A stretch of DNA of 64,000 nucleotides from Pristionchus mayeri (GCA_036245805.1 BTRK01000006.1:8464365-8528364); one strand, 5' to 3'; shown: positions 22,704 through 34,957, counted from the first letter of the stretch. Notes: generated from the letters alone by a model not told the origin. Numbers and translations: made by a program.

Positions 22704-23439
22704 AGTCGAAGTCTCAAATAAAATGCGGACTTTGTGAAGTCAGAATAATTGCGTCTTGCACATGATCGGTAGAAGGCAATGTCAGTAGAAAAACTGACGA
22801 CAAAATACAGTGCATTTGAAGCTTTATTCCCTTCGCATAATGAATTCATTTCACACACACATGCACTGGAACGTATTCGCATACTGATTGACTCCGCGTA
22901 TTTCGAAGAAGTTTGCAGATTTAGTTCTGAAACGAATTTCAAATAATTCGTCCCGAATTTCTGACAGAAATGTTCACGCACCCTGTAATGATCGAATCAG
23001 GACGTGTGGCATTGGTGATGACATCATCGAAGGACGAACGGTAGAGCATCGCACTGCAGCCGCTCTTGAGATACACTTAGACCATCTGCGAACCATTTCC
23101 ATATTACGCAAGTAAACAGTGAACGTAAATGCGTTCGGAAAAGGTTAACGTATTGACACCTATCAGACTTGTTTGCATAGGAAACTCTTGAATGGATAAC
23201 ACACACCTTCCTGGAGTGGTACACTGTATCAGTAGGGGGGCGATACGTAACCGGTAAATGCCTGGAACTGCCTCGAGACCTTAACATTTGCAAATTATTT
23301 AGATGGCGAATTTCCAAAACTCAACGGTTCCATCAATTTCGAAGTACACAGCGCACTCTCCGATTGAGTCCGCCTGAATAAATTGTTTTGGCAATTAGTA
23401 TAAAAATATTTAAAAACATGCTTTATTAATTGTTAAGCG
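22704..23439. other. No supported gene
   Basis: A 97-codon minus ORF (23024-23317) and a 93-codon minus ORF (22700-22981) lack motifs. The 3' end of the next gene's transcript probably reaches down to about 23405. Confidence 0.4.
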
Positions 23440-23778
23440 TTATGCAACACTCACAATTTCGCTACCACACGTTGCTGGGCAGAGCAGTTTCTTCTGCAAA
23501 TACCAAGAATTGTAATGGTTGAAGGATGCAACGTAATCGCTATGTTAGTTCCTTACTTGCTCAATCGTGAAGAAAGGTGATCCGCAGATCATGATTTCCG
23601 GGTTGATAGCCATATCTGCGCAACTGAAATTGTTTTCATAAACGACTCAATAATTCTCAAGATTTTACTGGCTCATTTCCGTCCAACATCCCTCCTCGTA
23701 ATAAGCCTGGTTTCCTTCGGCATTGATGCAGTGTACGGTAGGCTTGAAAGGGCTAGGAGAACCGTACTTACAGTCGCT
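23440..23778 (-). CDS. 3' end of a Cys-rich gene (ShK-like C-terminus)
   Basis: Three exons on the minus strand keep phase: 23669 to about 23778, 23557-23623 and 23440-23493. They use GT-AG junctions (donors GTAAAA and GTAAGG; acceptors TTTCAG and TTTGCAG). The product includes VHCINAEGNQAYYEEGCW, SHCADMAINPEIMICGSPFF and KKLLCPATCGSEIV, then TAA at 23440-23442. AATAAA lies 13-18 nt further on (23422-23427). Cysteine spacing ending in CPATCG recalls ShK-type disulfide modules of secreted nematode proteins, but the match is partial. The 5' part is unclear: in this frame a TGA lies at 23779-23781, while GATGCTACTATGAAGCGACT/GTAAGT would give a 29-nt intron, too short to trust. It may be a working gene or a 5'-broken one. 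Confidence 0.55.
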
Positions 23779-23889
23779 TCATAGTAGCATCCTGGAAGGG
23801 CGACGATCTTAATAATTAATATGCAATATGAAATATTTAAAAATAGTTAAACAAATGTCAATTTCTCTAGTGATGAGAACCCCAAAGCC
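23779..23889. other. Short spacer
   Basis: AT-rich spacer between the minus-strand Cys-rich gene and the LINE. Any upstream exon of the former is not identified. Confidence 0.35.
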
Positions 23890-26515
23890 CATGTTTGGTG
23901 GAGGGTCTATCGAGCGGGTCTCTTACATTTGATGGAGCTGAACAAACTTATTAATGAAAGCAGAAAGCTATCAAAACTGTGGAACCTGTCAAAAACATCC
24001 ATTGGTTGCAGTGCAGGAAGCCAGGATTGTGGGTTGTGCCTCGTTCAATCTTACATCCTCAGGCACTGTAGTCTACCACTCGGGCGGGCCCACTGCTTCC
24101 CATGGCGTGGCATTTTTGCTTCGACCGCAACTCGCGCGCGGAGCTGTGTTCAATGGCCTCTCCCCTCGTTTGGCCACTCTGCTCCTTCCCGACCTACGGC
24201 TCTTCCTGGTCTGCGCTTACGCCCCTACGTCTTCCTACGATGACGACGCGTATGAAGACTTCCTAGACCAGGTTGAGACCGCCCTGCGGAGTGCCCCAAA
24301 AGGCCATATGCCAGTTCTGGTTGGTGACTTCAACTGTCGAGTGGCGAGGGAACCTGGCAATGAAAGATTTGTCGGTAACTTTGCCTCTCCCACACCGAAC
24401 TCACGCGGACGCTGCTTCACTGAGCTCTGCGTGAGGAACAGACTGCGCATCCTGAACACGTTCCCCAAGAGACGGCATGGTCGAATCTGGACCTGGCGAT
24501 CCCCAAACGGCTCCGCATTCCACCAAATTGACTACGTTGCAGCGCCCGCCACAGCGAGAGTAGTCAACTGTGGAGTCGTTGGTCGGTTTGAGTTTGACTC
24601 CGACCATCGCCTTGTTCGACTGTGCCTCTCCCTCCCTGGCAAGGCGAGGCAGAAAAGATGCAGGGAGCGGCTAGATTTCGATCGAACCGCTTTTACTGTC
24701 AACGCAAACCTTCTCGCGTCACTGCCCCTTGCCCGCCCCAGTTCTGCCGCCGACGCCTATACGAGTTTCGTCGATGACATCAGGAAGCGAAAGGAGGCGC
24801 AAGCACGGCAAGCAGCAACCATGGGAAGGAGCATCGTGAAGAGCATGCTGAGTCTGCAAACCTCAAAGAAGCGCCTTCTAGTTCCCGACCCTGTAACTGG
24901 TGCTCTCTCTCAAGCAGCTACCAAGACAGTGGTCCAGAGCTTCTTTGACGGTCTCTACACCCCTGCAGTTCCGTATCCACTCCCAGTCCCTCCTCAGCCT
25001 CTGGATCCCCTTCCTCCCTTCCTACCCGATGAGGTCAGCAAAGCGATGTCCCAACTCAAGTGTGGTCACTCACCCGGTTCGGATGGCATTCTCCCTGATA
25101 TGCTATACCACTCTCGAAACCACCTTGCTCCCGTTATCGCTGATCTACTCAACTATCTGGTAGATGGAGAGGCTGTTCCAAGCGGCCTGACCGAAGCAAT
25201 TGTCACTCTTCTGCACAAGAAAGGAGACCCTACCAACATTGGGAACTTCCGTCCCATCTCCCTCCTCACCGTTTCCCTGAAGACAATGACCAAAGTCATT
25301 CTTCAGAGACTCGAAACTGTGCTTGAAGAAACAGAGTCCTCGACCCAAACCGGCTTCCGGCGCGGCTACAGTACTCTCGACAACCTGCATGCCATCAAGC
25401 AGGTCGCTGAAAGAACCTCCGAGTACGGTATCCCAATCTACTTGGCGTTCGTCGACTTCAAGAAGGCGTTCGACTGTGTGGAGTGGAATGACTGCTGGCA
25501 AGCCCTCTTCTCGTTCGGAGCCCATCCCTCCCTCGTCCACGTGTTGCGCCGTCTCTACGAGTCCTCCTCTACACTCATTCGAGTTAATGAGGAGCTCGTT
25601 CCTGTGGCTGTGCGTCGAGGAGTCCGCCAAGGGGATACCCTCTCCCCTCGTCTCTTCAACGCAGTGCTACGATCAGCCATGGGCAACATTGACTGGGAGT
25701 CAGATGGAATTAGAATCGACGGAAGGAACCTTTGCCACTTGGAGTATGCCGATGACGTGGCTCTCGTTGCCAAATCTCGACCCGAGCTGGAACGAATGCT
25801 GAAGAAGCTGATGGACGCGTGCAGCCGAGTTGGTCTCGAAGTGAATGCAAGCAAGACCAACCTCCTCACCTCCTGCACCTCTACCCGCAATCCAATAATC
25901 ATCGGCAATCTGCGATTCGAATTCGTCGATAGCGCCACCTATCTCGGAGGAAGAATAGCTCTTCCCTTGGATCATTCCGACGAAATAGAACACCGGATTC
26001 GATTAGGGTGGCTGGCCTGGAGTAAGCTCTCGCACCTCCTATCTTCTCGAATTCTGTCCATCAAGATCAGGAGGAGAGTCTTCGAGAGCTGCATCACGGC
26101 TACAGTTCTCTATGGGTGTGAAGTATGGGCTCTGAGATCTAGCGAGAAGGAGAGGCTGAGAGTCACCCAGAGGAAGATGGAAAGAAAGATGCTTGGAGTC
26201 ACGCTGAGGGACAGATGTAGGAATGACCGCGTGAGAGGGATTACCAAGCTGAGAGACTGGAATGAGGAAGGATTGAAACGGAAAGCGCGCTGGGCCCTCA
26301 AGATCAGAAGAATGGGAGTGGAACAGTGGAGCCGTGCGACAACTGTCTGGACTCCATTCAATAGGACGCGTCCCCCCGGAAAGCCTCGCGCGCGATGGAG
26401 AGACGACCTATCCCGAGCTATTGGCAGCCATTGGTGGAGTGCAACTTAGGAAGACTACCGACCTATCATCTTCTGAGCGTTTCCGCCCGATAAGATAAAT
26501 TGATTGATTGATTGA
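23890..26515 (+). mobile_element. RTE-like non-LTR retrotransposon, near full length
   Basis: Holds one long endonuclease/reverse-transcriptase ORF and ends shortly after it in a (TTGA)n tail (TTGATTGATTGATTGA, about 26498-26515). A very short 3' UTR with such a tail and the C-terminal WTPFNRTRPPGKPRARWRDD motif fit the RTE clade. The 5' boundary is approximate, and no long target duplication is visible by eye. Confidence 0.85.
23929..26449 (+). CDS. APE-RT polyprotein of the LINE (5' frameshift)
   Basis: Nicks target DNA and reverse-transcribes the element RNA into it. The main frame (from ATG 23954, 831 codons) carries an AP-type endonuclease: VAVQEARI, VGDFNCR near residue 126 and SDHRLV near 216. 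A reverse transcriptase follows: SPGSDGILPDML, NFRPISLL, YLAFVDFKKAFD (about 498), RRGVRQGDTLSPRLFNA and the catalytic YADD near 597, then an RTE-type C-terminus. The true N-terminus seems to start one frame away (MELNKLINESRKLS at 23932), implying an indel near 23975. TAG at 26447-26449 is followed in frame by EDYRPIIF and TGA, so it may be a late nonsense change. All catalytic motifs seen are intact. Confidence 0.9.
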
Positions 26516-26548
26516 CGGAAACGAAATGTAAGAGCCTCACTCTGACAG

Positions 26549-26684
26549 CTTGAATTTGTCGGTTGTGTTGAGCCACCCGAGCAGCATCCCATCGAGCCAG
26601 CTACCGGCGCTGTACCAGCGGGATCCAACGCGCACTTGACAGGCGCCGTGCAATCGACGTCAGAGAAGCATCCTCAAACAACAG
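26549..26684 (+). CDS. Candidate orphan exon, Pro/Thr-rich
   Basis: Between TCTGACAG and GTAATG, a frame open for 45 codons reads LEFVGCVEPPEQHPIEPATG, then AVPAGSNAHLTGAVQSTSEK. The composition looks like a secreted or extracellular linker. It lies just downstream of the LINE tail, so the LINE may sit in an intron of this gene. No partner exon was found. Confidence 0.3.
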
Positions 26685-27626
26685 GTAATGGAACAGCGAC
26701 ATCAAACGATTCGCGTCGATAGACGACTGCTGCTAGGACTATACGTATCCGTGCTAGACGAAGTGGGGAAGTTACGAAGGTAACGATATTCACTTTAAAT
26801 GAAACAAGCCTAACAATTTTTGAGCGACTTTTATGAAAATATTTTGTTAAATTCAAGCATTCAATCACTCGCCTAAGCTGTCATCGCCATCGCAAGTTGC
26901 AAAGTCAGTTGTGCAAGATGCGCACTGGATCAGTAGTAGAAAGATAAGGCAACGACGAGTCATGACTGTTTCTGAATGTGAGCATTCTAGATGCGCTCAA
27001 TCTTTTAAAGGTGTCCAATGCAAACTGGCAGTGCAAAACAAACGACTATCACTTCTAGCATCCATGATCAGGCAGAATGATGGATAATGCAAAGCCGAGA
27101 GAGTCTCGCTAGCTAGCTCACTGGCAGTGCCTGGCACGCGATTTTCACTTTGCTTTTCGCTTGATTTCCACATCTCTGGCGTCCGGAGGGCGAGAGGTAA
27201 TAGAAAAAGAGAGAGTAAACGTCATTTTCGCGGGTGGTTGCCGCCATGGATCGTTCCATTTTGTGAGCGGAGTTTGGACAGGTGCCAGGTCGTTCCGGAA
27301 TATGATTGGTGATGGGGAGCGAGGATGGTAATATCCTCCACGTGGGCTTCTTCTGCACAATGATTAATGCACAGCGTTATGCGTGTCTGACTTAATACGC
27401 AAGACAAATTTAATATTTCCTTTAGTTGTGCGAATATTAATTTGGCTCTCTGAGAACTCTACGACGTGGAGTTGGCACATACTTTCTCGGACCGTAGCTC
27501 GAGGCATCGGTGTGTTTTGCGGTTATTATACTTATACTTTATTCACCGGCAGGATAGGGGAGGGATAAGGCCTGGAGGGCGACGGTGATAGGGAGCGGAC
27601 AATCCGGCAACGGATCACCCTTCGCT
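26685..27626. other. No supported gene
   Basis: Short ORFs on both strands without motifs; no exon pair that keeps phase. Confidence 0.4.
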
Positions 27627-28254
27627 GGAGATACGAGCTAGCTACTTGGGAGCTTTCTCATTGTAACCAGTATGTGCTACCCTACCTTTGAATATATAAT
27701 TCTTGTTACGAGGCCAACTTGAGTTTCACTCCATATCTATGTATCTGTTCATGGTCCAAAATTGAGAATTTGAATGGAAAATCATGGTTAGATGAACACT
27801 AGGGTTCTCTCGATGGAATTGATTCCGGAATTCCATTCGTTATTGGAATTCTGAAGAAAGATCGGTCTGAACAAAAATCACTCTTTTCGATTGAGTTTCA
27901 CCGACAAATGACATCCCGTGTTAATGGAATTCCATATAGTTATTGGAATTCCAATAATATTGGAATTCCAATTGCATTTCAATTCCATCAAGGGAACCCT
28001 AATAAACACCAAATATCGTAACCAATTCAGTTTCCAGTATTCCAGTAACTACTGTAACCCGGTAACATGAGTATCGATTGGTTACGATATTTGGTGATCT
28101 AACCATGATTTTCCACTCAAATTCCCAATTTTCGACCCCTGTACATAGATATGCAGTGAAACTCAAGTTCGCCTGGTAAGAATAATTATACATGCAAAGG
28201 TAGGGTAGCACATATTGGTTACAATGAACACCCAAGTGGCTAGCTCGAATCTCT
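27627..28254. mobile_element. Nested foldback element (628 bp)
   Basis: Outer arms (about 27627-27800 and 28095-28254) are inverted copies (GGTAGGGTAGCACAT, TTGAGTTTCACT, GGAAAATCATGGTTAGAT). Inside the right half a second inverted repeat, CACCAAATATCGTAACCAAT and its complement, lies at about 28006-28098. The centre has repeated GGAATTCC motifs (27810-27990). No ORF of note. Confidence 0.88.
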
Positions 28255-30116
28255 TGGTGGCAGTCCGTGTAACAATCTTACGTTGGAAGGGCGGATGACG
28301 CAAGAAGGTGAGTTTTTCATCTGGCGACGAGGAAAGGGAATGAGTTCTATTATAATCTCTAGTAATGTTGAAAAATCGGCGAGTACTCGACTCATTTCGT
28401 GCGCTCGGCAAGAGAAAGCGAGAGAGCATGCGAAACGAGGAGAGCTCGCACACGTCATTAATCTATCTATTGTATTTATCAGACTATCGACCATTGAACT
28501 TTCTTTCTACGCGTCCGCAGGAAACCATTGGATCCATATTGTTTTTTCACGAAATGGGAAACTGCTGAAACGTAAATCGAATTATGCCGAACCTCTGCGG
28601 AAGAACCGTGAAATACAATGTGTTCCACAATATCATCAGTTACGAAGATGCAATATCATTCAGATATACCCGATTTCCCACGCTAAACAACAATATTGAA
28701 AAGCAAGATCAATGATTATTCGTAACATATGGTAAGACAAGTCGAAGAGTTAAGATGTAGGTACAGGTGTTAACAATTCAATAAAATATCATGCTTCCCG
28801 TCTGCTGATTGCATTACGATGTAGATAGCTTTTCTGGTTCATTTCCAATCGTATTCCTAAAATAGTCTAAGAGGAATCTTCCCGTACAAAGATCTTTGTC
28901 GGTGGAATAGACAGATAACAAAGACCGTTTTGGAGTAGGAAGTAGGGCCCCTAGAGATCAGAAGACTTACCTACTCTCGCGCAAGTTCTCTCATACTTCT
29001 CATATTTGTTTACAGCTACTTAACTCGAACGGCAAATGTACATTGTATTATTAGTTCATTTGCGTGTATCCGATCTTTTCCATTTGGAGGCGGAAAAAGT
29101 GAGAGAGATGTCAAGCAGAGTTTCATGTTTCAAGCTATCTCGTGTCATTTCGCTGAGAGAACACATTATATTGAGAGACACTTTTTTCCCCGAAATCGCC
29201 CCCTCAACAGCATGCGTGAACAGCTGCTTTTTCGAATTGGATTTAGGTGCTAGCTGATCGTGAACACTATGGTATAGCATCGTCAAGCAATACAGTAATA
29301 TCGAAAGTGGAAACTCACTGCGAAATACTTGGCAATGTGAGATTTCTAGTCATCGTTTCTGTGGCAAACGGCCAATCTTTGATTAGACAGTCAACATGAA
29401 CACCATCATACTCTCAAAGAAAACTTCCAAAATCGGACTGTTTCAGCGATTTGACTTTTTTGGTCAACGACGAGAATTGCCCGATTCTTACGCATACGGG
29501 CGCTTAGTTACTTTTGTGGAAACAATAGATTTTTCTGAAATTTGTAATGCATGACATGACATGAATATAACCTATCGATAGAAATTTGCATTCAAAAAGA
29601 AAAGGGGCGAAAAAAATAGAACGGAAAAGGAAAGGCAGGTGTGCTAACAATTTCGAAATGCCGATCACAAACCTATTTTCGCAGCTTCTCTTGCACGCCC
29701 ACACAGAGAGCACAACGCTCCGGATAGAGCACACGATGAAGATGAGATGGCAGAAACGGTCTCTGCATAATACGTTCCATCATGTCGGTCAGGCCGGCGA
29801 GAGAGCACATAATGCAGACAGTATTTCTTTGCGGAGACACCCCTAGAATACAGAGGGGACAATCTCCTTCTTCAACATAGTATCTATTTTCAACTAAACT
29901 TCCATTCAGCTTCAGCGAACAAGCCTCACTGCAATCTATCCACTGAATACACTCTCTCGTCAATCTATCCGCTGAAATAGCTGAGCTGACAGAAGATAAA
30001 TCGTGCCTCTCCCGGACGATGAAACACCAACGTATCCCGCTCCCCCTTCACTACAGTTGCTACCAAGCTAACAGTCCCGCTGTTACCGTTCTCCACCCCC
30101 ACAATGCACCGAGCTA
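28255..30116. other. No supported gene; upstream region of the ShK gene
   Basis: Contains a loose CTCTC/GAGAG palindrome near 28386-28445 and many short ORFs, none with splice support. Confidence 0.4.
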
Positions 30117-30117
30117 C

Positions 30118-30126
30118 TATAAAAGG
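30118..30126 (+). promoter_or_regulatory. TATA box of the ShK gene
   Basis: TATAAAAGG lies 51 nt upstream of the ATG at 30177. A start site about 30 nt downstream (near TCATCACTT, 30144) would give a short leader. CTTCAG immediately before the ATG could instead be a trans-splice acceptor. Confidence 0.55.
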
Positions 30127-30176
30127 AATTCACTTTCCTGGAGTCATCACTTAAATCGCATCCTCCCATCTTCAGT

Positions 30177-33100
30177 ATGCAGTCCGTACAGACTACCGCG
30201 GTCCTCTCCGCCCTCGTACACGCAGTGGAATCACAGTGCACCGGAGCGGATTCATCTTCGTAAGCTCGTCCACGCTTACCCCTTGTTATCACTTACTCCC
30301 CCCTACTATATATCAGGTTGGTGCGAAAGTCTTGCGGTTTTTTGTGTCCGTACATTGAACTATCATAATTCTCTCGTCCCAAATCACAATGACTAACAAA
30401 CATAGTAGTTTTTAGAGGTATGCTTGTACTTTACACACACACATTCCAATCAATCCCATATCGCAATCAACGCAATAAATTATGATAAACCCAATTAAAA
30501 TTGATTCTCAAAATTTTGCATTAAATGTATTTTACTGGATATTTGCTGTCAAAATTCACGAAACCTGCCCATACTGATGTCTGGAAAGTATCACCTATAC
30601 CCTTTCAGAAAATATGTTTCGACTGTGTCTCGATTAAGATTGGACCGAATTACATGCTATTGAAAATATGCTATCGATTCTGGTTACATGAAACTTTTTC
30701 GGTTTTTTTGCATCGAAGACCAATCGCATAGGCTCCACTATGAGTGCGCTATATTCATCCACCAAGATACTTTATTCTCAGAAAAAATATTGGCGCATGC
30801 CCCTTTCTCGTGTCAGAAAATTTGAATTTCTCATTCTTCAAAAATATGCGAAATCAACATAAAAAGCAATATGTAGTCATTTACAGATCAATGCATTTCT
30901 CAAAAGGATGTAACTTTCTTCATCCATGAGAAAAAGTATGTATAGGGTAAAGATGGGAGCTTCATATAACCATCAGGAATTGAGCATTCGTGCTTCAGCG
31001 GAAACAGAATATTGAGAAATGTGTCGTTTTCGATGGATAAATTTTCAGAATTTTAACTTTGTCCTGCTCTCGCCTCTCCGATTGGGCAATGCTGATAGGG
31101 TGCGCATATAAAAGAGTATGCAAGGCCTCATTAGTAATAAATATACAGAAGGTCATCGGCCAAACTGAAAGGAAGATTGAAGGCAAAATATAAAAAAACC
31201 GCAAGACTTTTGCACCTACCTAATACGATTACTTTTTCACTAAACAAAAGCAATGAGGCCTCATAATGTCTACAATACAAAAAGAGGTAACAATTTGCGG
31301 AGAATCACAGCCCAACATGTTCTAGTTACTGTAATTGAATCATTAAATACTATTGCAGGTGCGCGAGCTGGGTGAAGAATGGGTACTGCACGAACGCGGC
31401 CTCCTCTATGGATCAAAGGAAGCTGCACTGCGGAGTCGCGTCAGTTAGTTCAATTGTTTGAACAACAACACTATAACTGTTAGATGGTTCAGATAAATAC
31501 GAAATCCTCATAAATCTACTCAATCCTGATGAATGATTCCAATTCCATGCACAAACACGCATTAAAAGGGCGAGAAGGTTGTTTCTCTCGAAGGTCATTC
31601 GGGTTATTTGCAGTTGCGGCTTCTGCTACCGGGACGGCACGCAGACTGCTGCCGGAGGAGGCACGACTGTCACCTGCGTCGACAACAACGCCAAGTAAGC
31701 CTTCTGTGTGCTGACTTCATTTGTCACGTTTATGAGTCACGCACACACATTAATGATGCAAAGCAACCGTACACTCATCAATATTCTCTTTCTTAGTAGT
31801 AGAAGAAGCATCCTTCGGAGCTATTCAGTTAATTAACAGATCAGATTCGAGAATAATGAACAATGCCCATCAGACCAGACGAAGACAGATGAGACCAGCC
31901 GATTGGATCTTCTCATTTTAAGATTGCACTTCCACCCCCCACAGTCCCCCCTTCCTATCGTATATCATAACGCATAAGTAATTATTCGTCTTTCGTTGCG
32001 CCACCGAGCGTAGATAAAATATATAATGCCTTCATCTCATTCCAGTTGTGCATCCTTGGTTGCGACCGGCTTCTGCACCAACGCCACCTACTCGGATGCG
32101 ATGAAGAAGCAGTACTGCTGCAAGACCTGCACCGATGCAGCAGCCACTACTCCTCCGGTAAGTGATAGTGCACCTAGGCGCGCAACTGTGTCGCTACGGT
32201 CCATCAGTCATCCCTAATTGAAGCCGGCAAATATTGAAGCTTGCCTATTCTCGACACTCTGTGGATTACTATAATGATCCATCTGATAGCAGATTTCTTC
32301 AACACATTTTAAGTTCTGACTTATTTAGACGACGACCTGCGGCGTGATCTACATGGGTTCGTCGATCTTCGTCAACAGCGGGCCAACGACTGCCCAGCAG
32401 ACCATCACTAACGCAAGCGTGAGTGAAATGGCTTCGCACGAAATCGCTCTCTTTATTCTGACCCCTCGCGAGCAACTAGGGAGAACGATTCAATAAAAGG
32501 CAAGGACCTGGTTGTATGGATATGTTTCACATTATTTTGAAATTACATTCATTTTCTTAACCTACAATTCCACTTCCCCCGCATTCAAAAAAACATATCA
32601 TTGGCAATGGTACAACACGAAGGAACATATCATATTCATTTGTTTCACATTCATATGAAAAGACTTATGTTTTCTTAACTTGCAATGACTTGCCGCTTCT
32701 CCCACGTTTGAAGAAAACATCTCATCCGCTTTAAAAAAACATTTCACACCAGCATGAGAAATTAGTGTGCTCAATGAACACGGTTATTGGAATTGCGAAA
32801 ATATTTCAGCCCCTCACTCGCGTCTACGTCAAGACTGGCTGCAATCTGAAGATGTACACTGACCCTGCTCCTACCCATGCCACCGGATCTCCGTGAGTGA
32901 TATTTTGTGTAGATATTTTTCAAATAGTAGATGCGGCGATCTGTAACAGTTTTGAACAACGTATATTACTAAAACCTAATAATGCTCTTCGGAGGCATTA
33001 CAACTATTGGTAGTATATGGAGTTGACGGATCGAGAATTTTAGGCTATATTTCGAAATTTAATATTCAAAAATCAATATTTGCAGTTTCGCTGGCGCCGA

Positions 33101-33185
33101 TGCTTTCGTGACTCTCACTGGAACTGCTGCTTCGACTCTCGGCTCTGCAAGCACATTCTTCACTTATGAGTGCACCTGTCCTTAA
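30177..33185 (+). CDS. Secreted double-ShK-domain protein, complete (7 exons, 209 aa)
   Basis: Exons 30177-30259, 31359-31439, 31614-31694, 32046-32157, 32329-32418, 32810-32892 and 33086-33185 all join in phase through GT-AG introns (630 nt with TAA). Residues 1-19 look like a signal peptide (TTAVLSALVHAVES). ShK module 1 (about 21-59) has six cysteines (21, 29, 38, 52, 56, 59; CASWVKNGYC, HCGVACGFC). Module 2 (about 76-110: CASLVATGFC, QYCCKTC) lacks the last cysteine and has an extra one at 107. After a Thr-rich linker comes a roughly 90-residue domain with few cysteines (CGVIYMGSSIFVNS, VYVKTGC, FFTYECTCP) that I do not recognise. ShK modules are six-cysteine folds common in secreted nematode proteins. 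Intron 1 holds a mariner-type MITE. The last three exons are duplicated at 36173-37019. Confidence 0.87.
30313..31223. mobile_element. Mariner-type MITE in intron 1 (911 bp)
   Basis: TA-flanked (30311-30312 and 31224-31225). The ends TCAGGTTGGTGCGAAAGTCT and, from the right, TTAGGTAGGTGCAAAAGTCT pair over about 30 bp, both continuing TTGCGGTTTTTT. These ends resemble the TTAGGTTGGTGCAAAAG ends of the irritans-type mariners (established). No transposase ORF is present. It fills 83% of the 1,099-bp intron. Confidence 0.9.
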
Positions 33186-33641
33186 TTCACAGTACTATCC
33201 TACTAGTGAGATCACTGATAAATCACTATGCATATCATCTGTGATAAACACACATGCTTATATGCTATTCAAGATGTATGAACTACCCGACTAAGCAAGT
33301 ATCTCCTCTCGGCTCGACCCAAGCACGAAACGAATATACATGCCCGTCAATGTCCTTGATGAGTCAGCTTGAAGAGCTTGCTGATAAACCACGATTGTAC
33401 ATACTTTTTTTCATTTCCAAGAATCAGATGAATCCAAAATAGCCCTATCAATGCATTATTTATCTTAAGATTTCAAAAAAAATTATTATTGCAAAATTAA
33501 TACGATTCGATGTGAAGAACCCTTACAAGCTTATGATGATTCGGTGGAGATCCCGTATGCAAAAGTGATGAAATTTGTAAAATTCACATGAAAATGAGTT
33601 AAAATGAGTTGAAGAGCAAGCATGAGCGTTCAAAAATTATG
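33186..33641. other. Convergent intergenic spacer
   Basis: 3' flanks of the ShK gene and of the minus-strand pseudogene. Aligned to 37020-37324 in unit B (ATTATTGCAAAATTAAT.CGATTCGATGTGAAGAACCC). No exon. Confidence 0.5.
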
Positions 33642-34920
33642 TTAGGTGTAGTAGAGATCATCGAAGGTCAGCGGTCCGAGCAGGTTCTGTCGAATGAGGG
33701 AGCTGGATGCGTCAGGCGTATGCACCTCCTCCGTGATCACTCTAAAAAGCAAGTTTAGGTGAAGACTATATCATGTCATTTAGGAGTAAGCTTTTAAGCA
33801 ATACACTTGACGTTACGAGAGACACACTATGCCAACAAGCATGTTTTCATACGCGAGAGGATAGGTGTGAAAGTTACATGGAGAAGAAAGCGAAGCTAGG
33901 GTTATCACATAAAGGAGCAATTGGCCCCTGACGACACTTCAACACTTCAGTTTCGATATTTCTAAATTAGTTAGGTTAGGTTTCACACTTTATCAATTGT
34001 TTGGTCGCTCCACAAAATCCAATGGTCGATGTTCTGTTTTTCGTTCAAAACCAATCAATAATTAGCCACTCTTCCATCGTTGAGTGATCTACCTCTCCCT
34101 CCTGACACTGCTCCTGCCAGTCGAGGGCGATCGTAGTATACTCATCTGGATTCGATTCTCGAAGATGACGCCGTCTCCGTTCCTGATTCTGTGAGTTATA
34201 TTCACTTCAGGCACTCCATTTAGATTGGTAGTATTTGAAGACACTCGGATGGCGAAATAGTACAATTCCAATCAAGTACTGTGAGAGGACACTCTACGGT
34301 TACGCAAGCCACGCGGTGCGATAGTGAAATTCAGGTAATAAGGAGGTGAGGAAAGTGCGGATAGAATAGGCTGCCAGACTTGTCACATTGCTACTTTGCT
34401 TCGAAACACACCATGAGGCGGAAAGAGGTAACTGCCAGACGCGGGTTGTGCTACTACGAGAGGATTACGAACTACTGAACAGAGGGAAATCCGATTAAAA
34501 AGAATACAACTGACTTTTTGCAGATTGTTGGCCATCGGAATCGCACTGAACCTGCGTTGTGAGTCTTGTTAATGTACTAAGTGTACTAAAATTCTTTCAT
34601 TAAACTGTGCAAAATATGTACAATCTCACTACGGAAGCCTTCATGATTCATTGAAAAAATGAGCTGAATGATACAGAAAATATACAAAAACTACCAAAAT
34701 CTCACCACAGGAGCCTTCTTCAGATTCTGCAGCTCCTTCGATCGCAGCGCTTTTTTCACTAGGACTGAAGCGAATAATTGTAATTTATTTTTAAAATATT
34801 TTCAAAATAAATAATGCGAAATAAATTCACTTTTAAAGAGCGGCTTCTGCGCAGGAGGCGGAGGCGGAGCTAATTCTTCGGGAGGAAACAGCGTCTCGGC
34901 TGCCTTCTTCTTCCTGAAAA

Positions 34921-34957
34921 ATATGTGCTCGCATTTTGCAAAAATGCGAGCACATAT
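34921..34957. repeat. Perfect hairpin at the lost-exon site
   Basis: ATATGTGCTCGCATTTT and its complement AAAATGCGAGCACATAT pair around a 2-3-nt loop. Unit B has no such sequence. It marks the site where exon 2 is missing, suggesting a template-switch or inverted-repair event. Confidence 0.85.

Noticed and set aside
34093..34188. Reading exon 6 of the membrane protein as NQERRRRHLRESNPDEYTTI
   Set aside because: That frame would make all three differences between copies A and B amino-acid changing, whereas the adopted frame makes all three synonymous and keeps splice phase.
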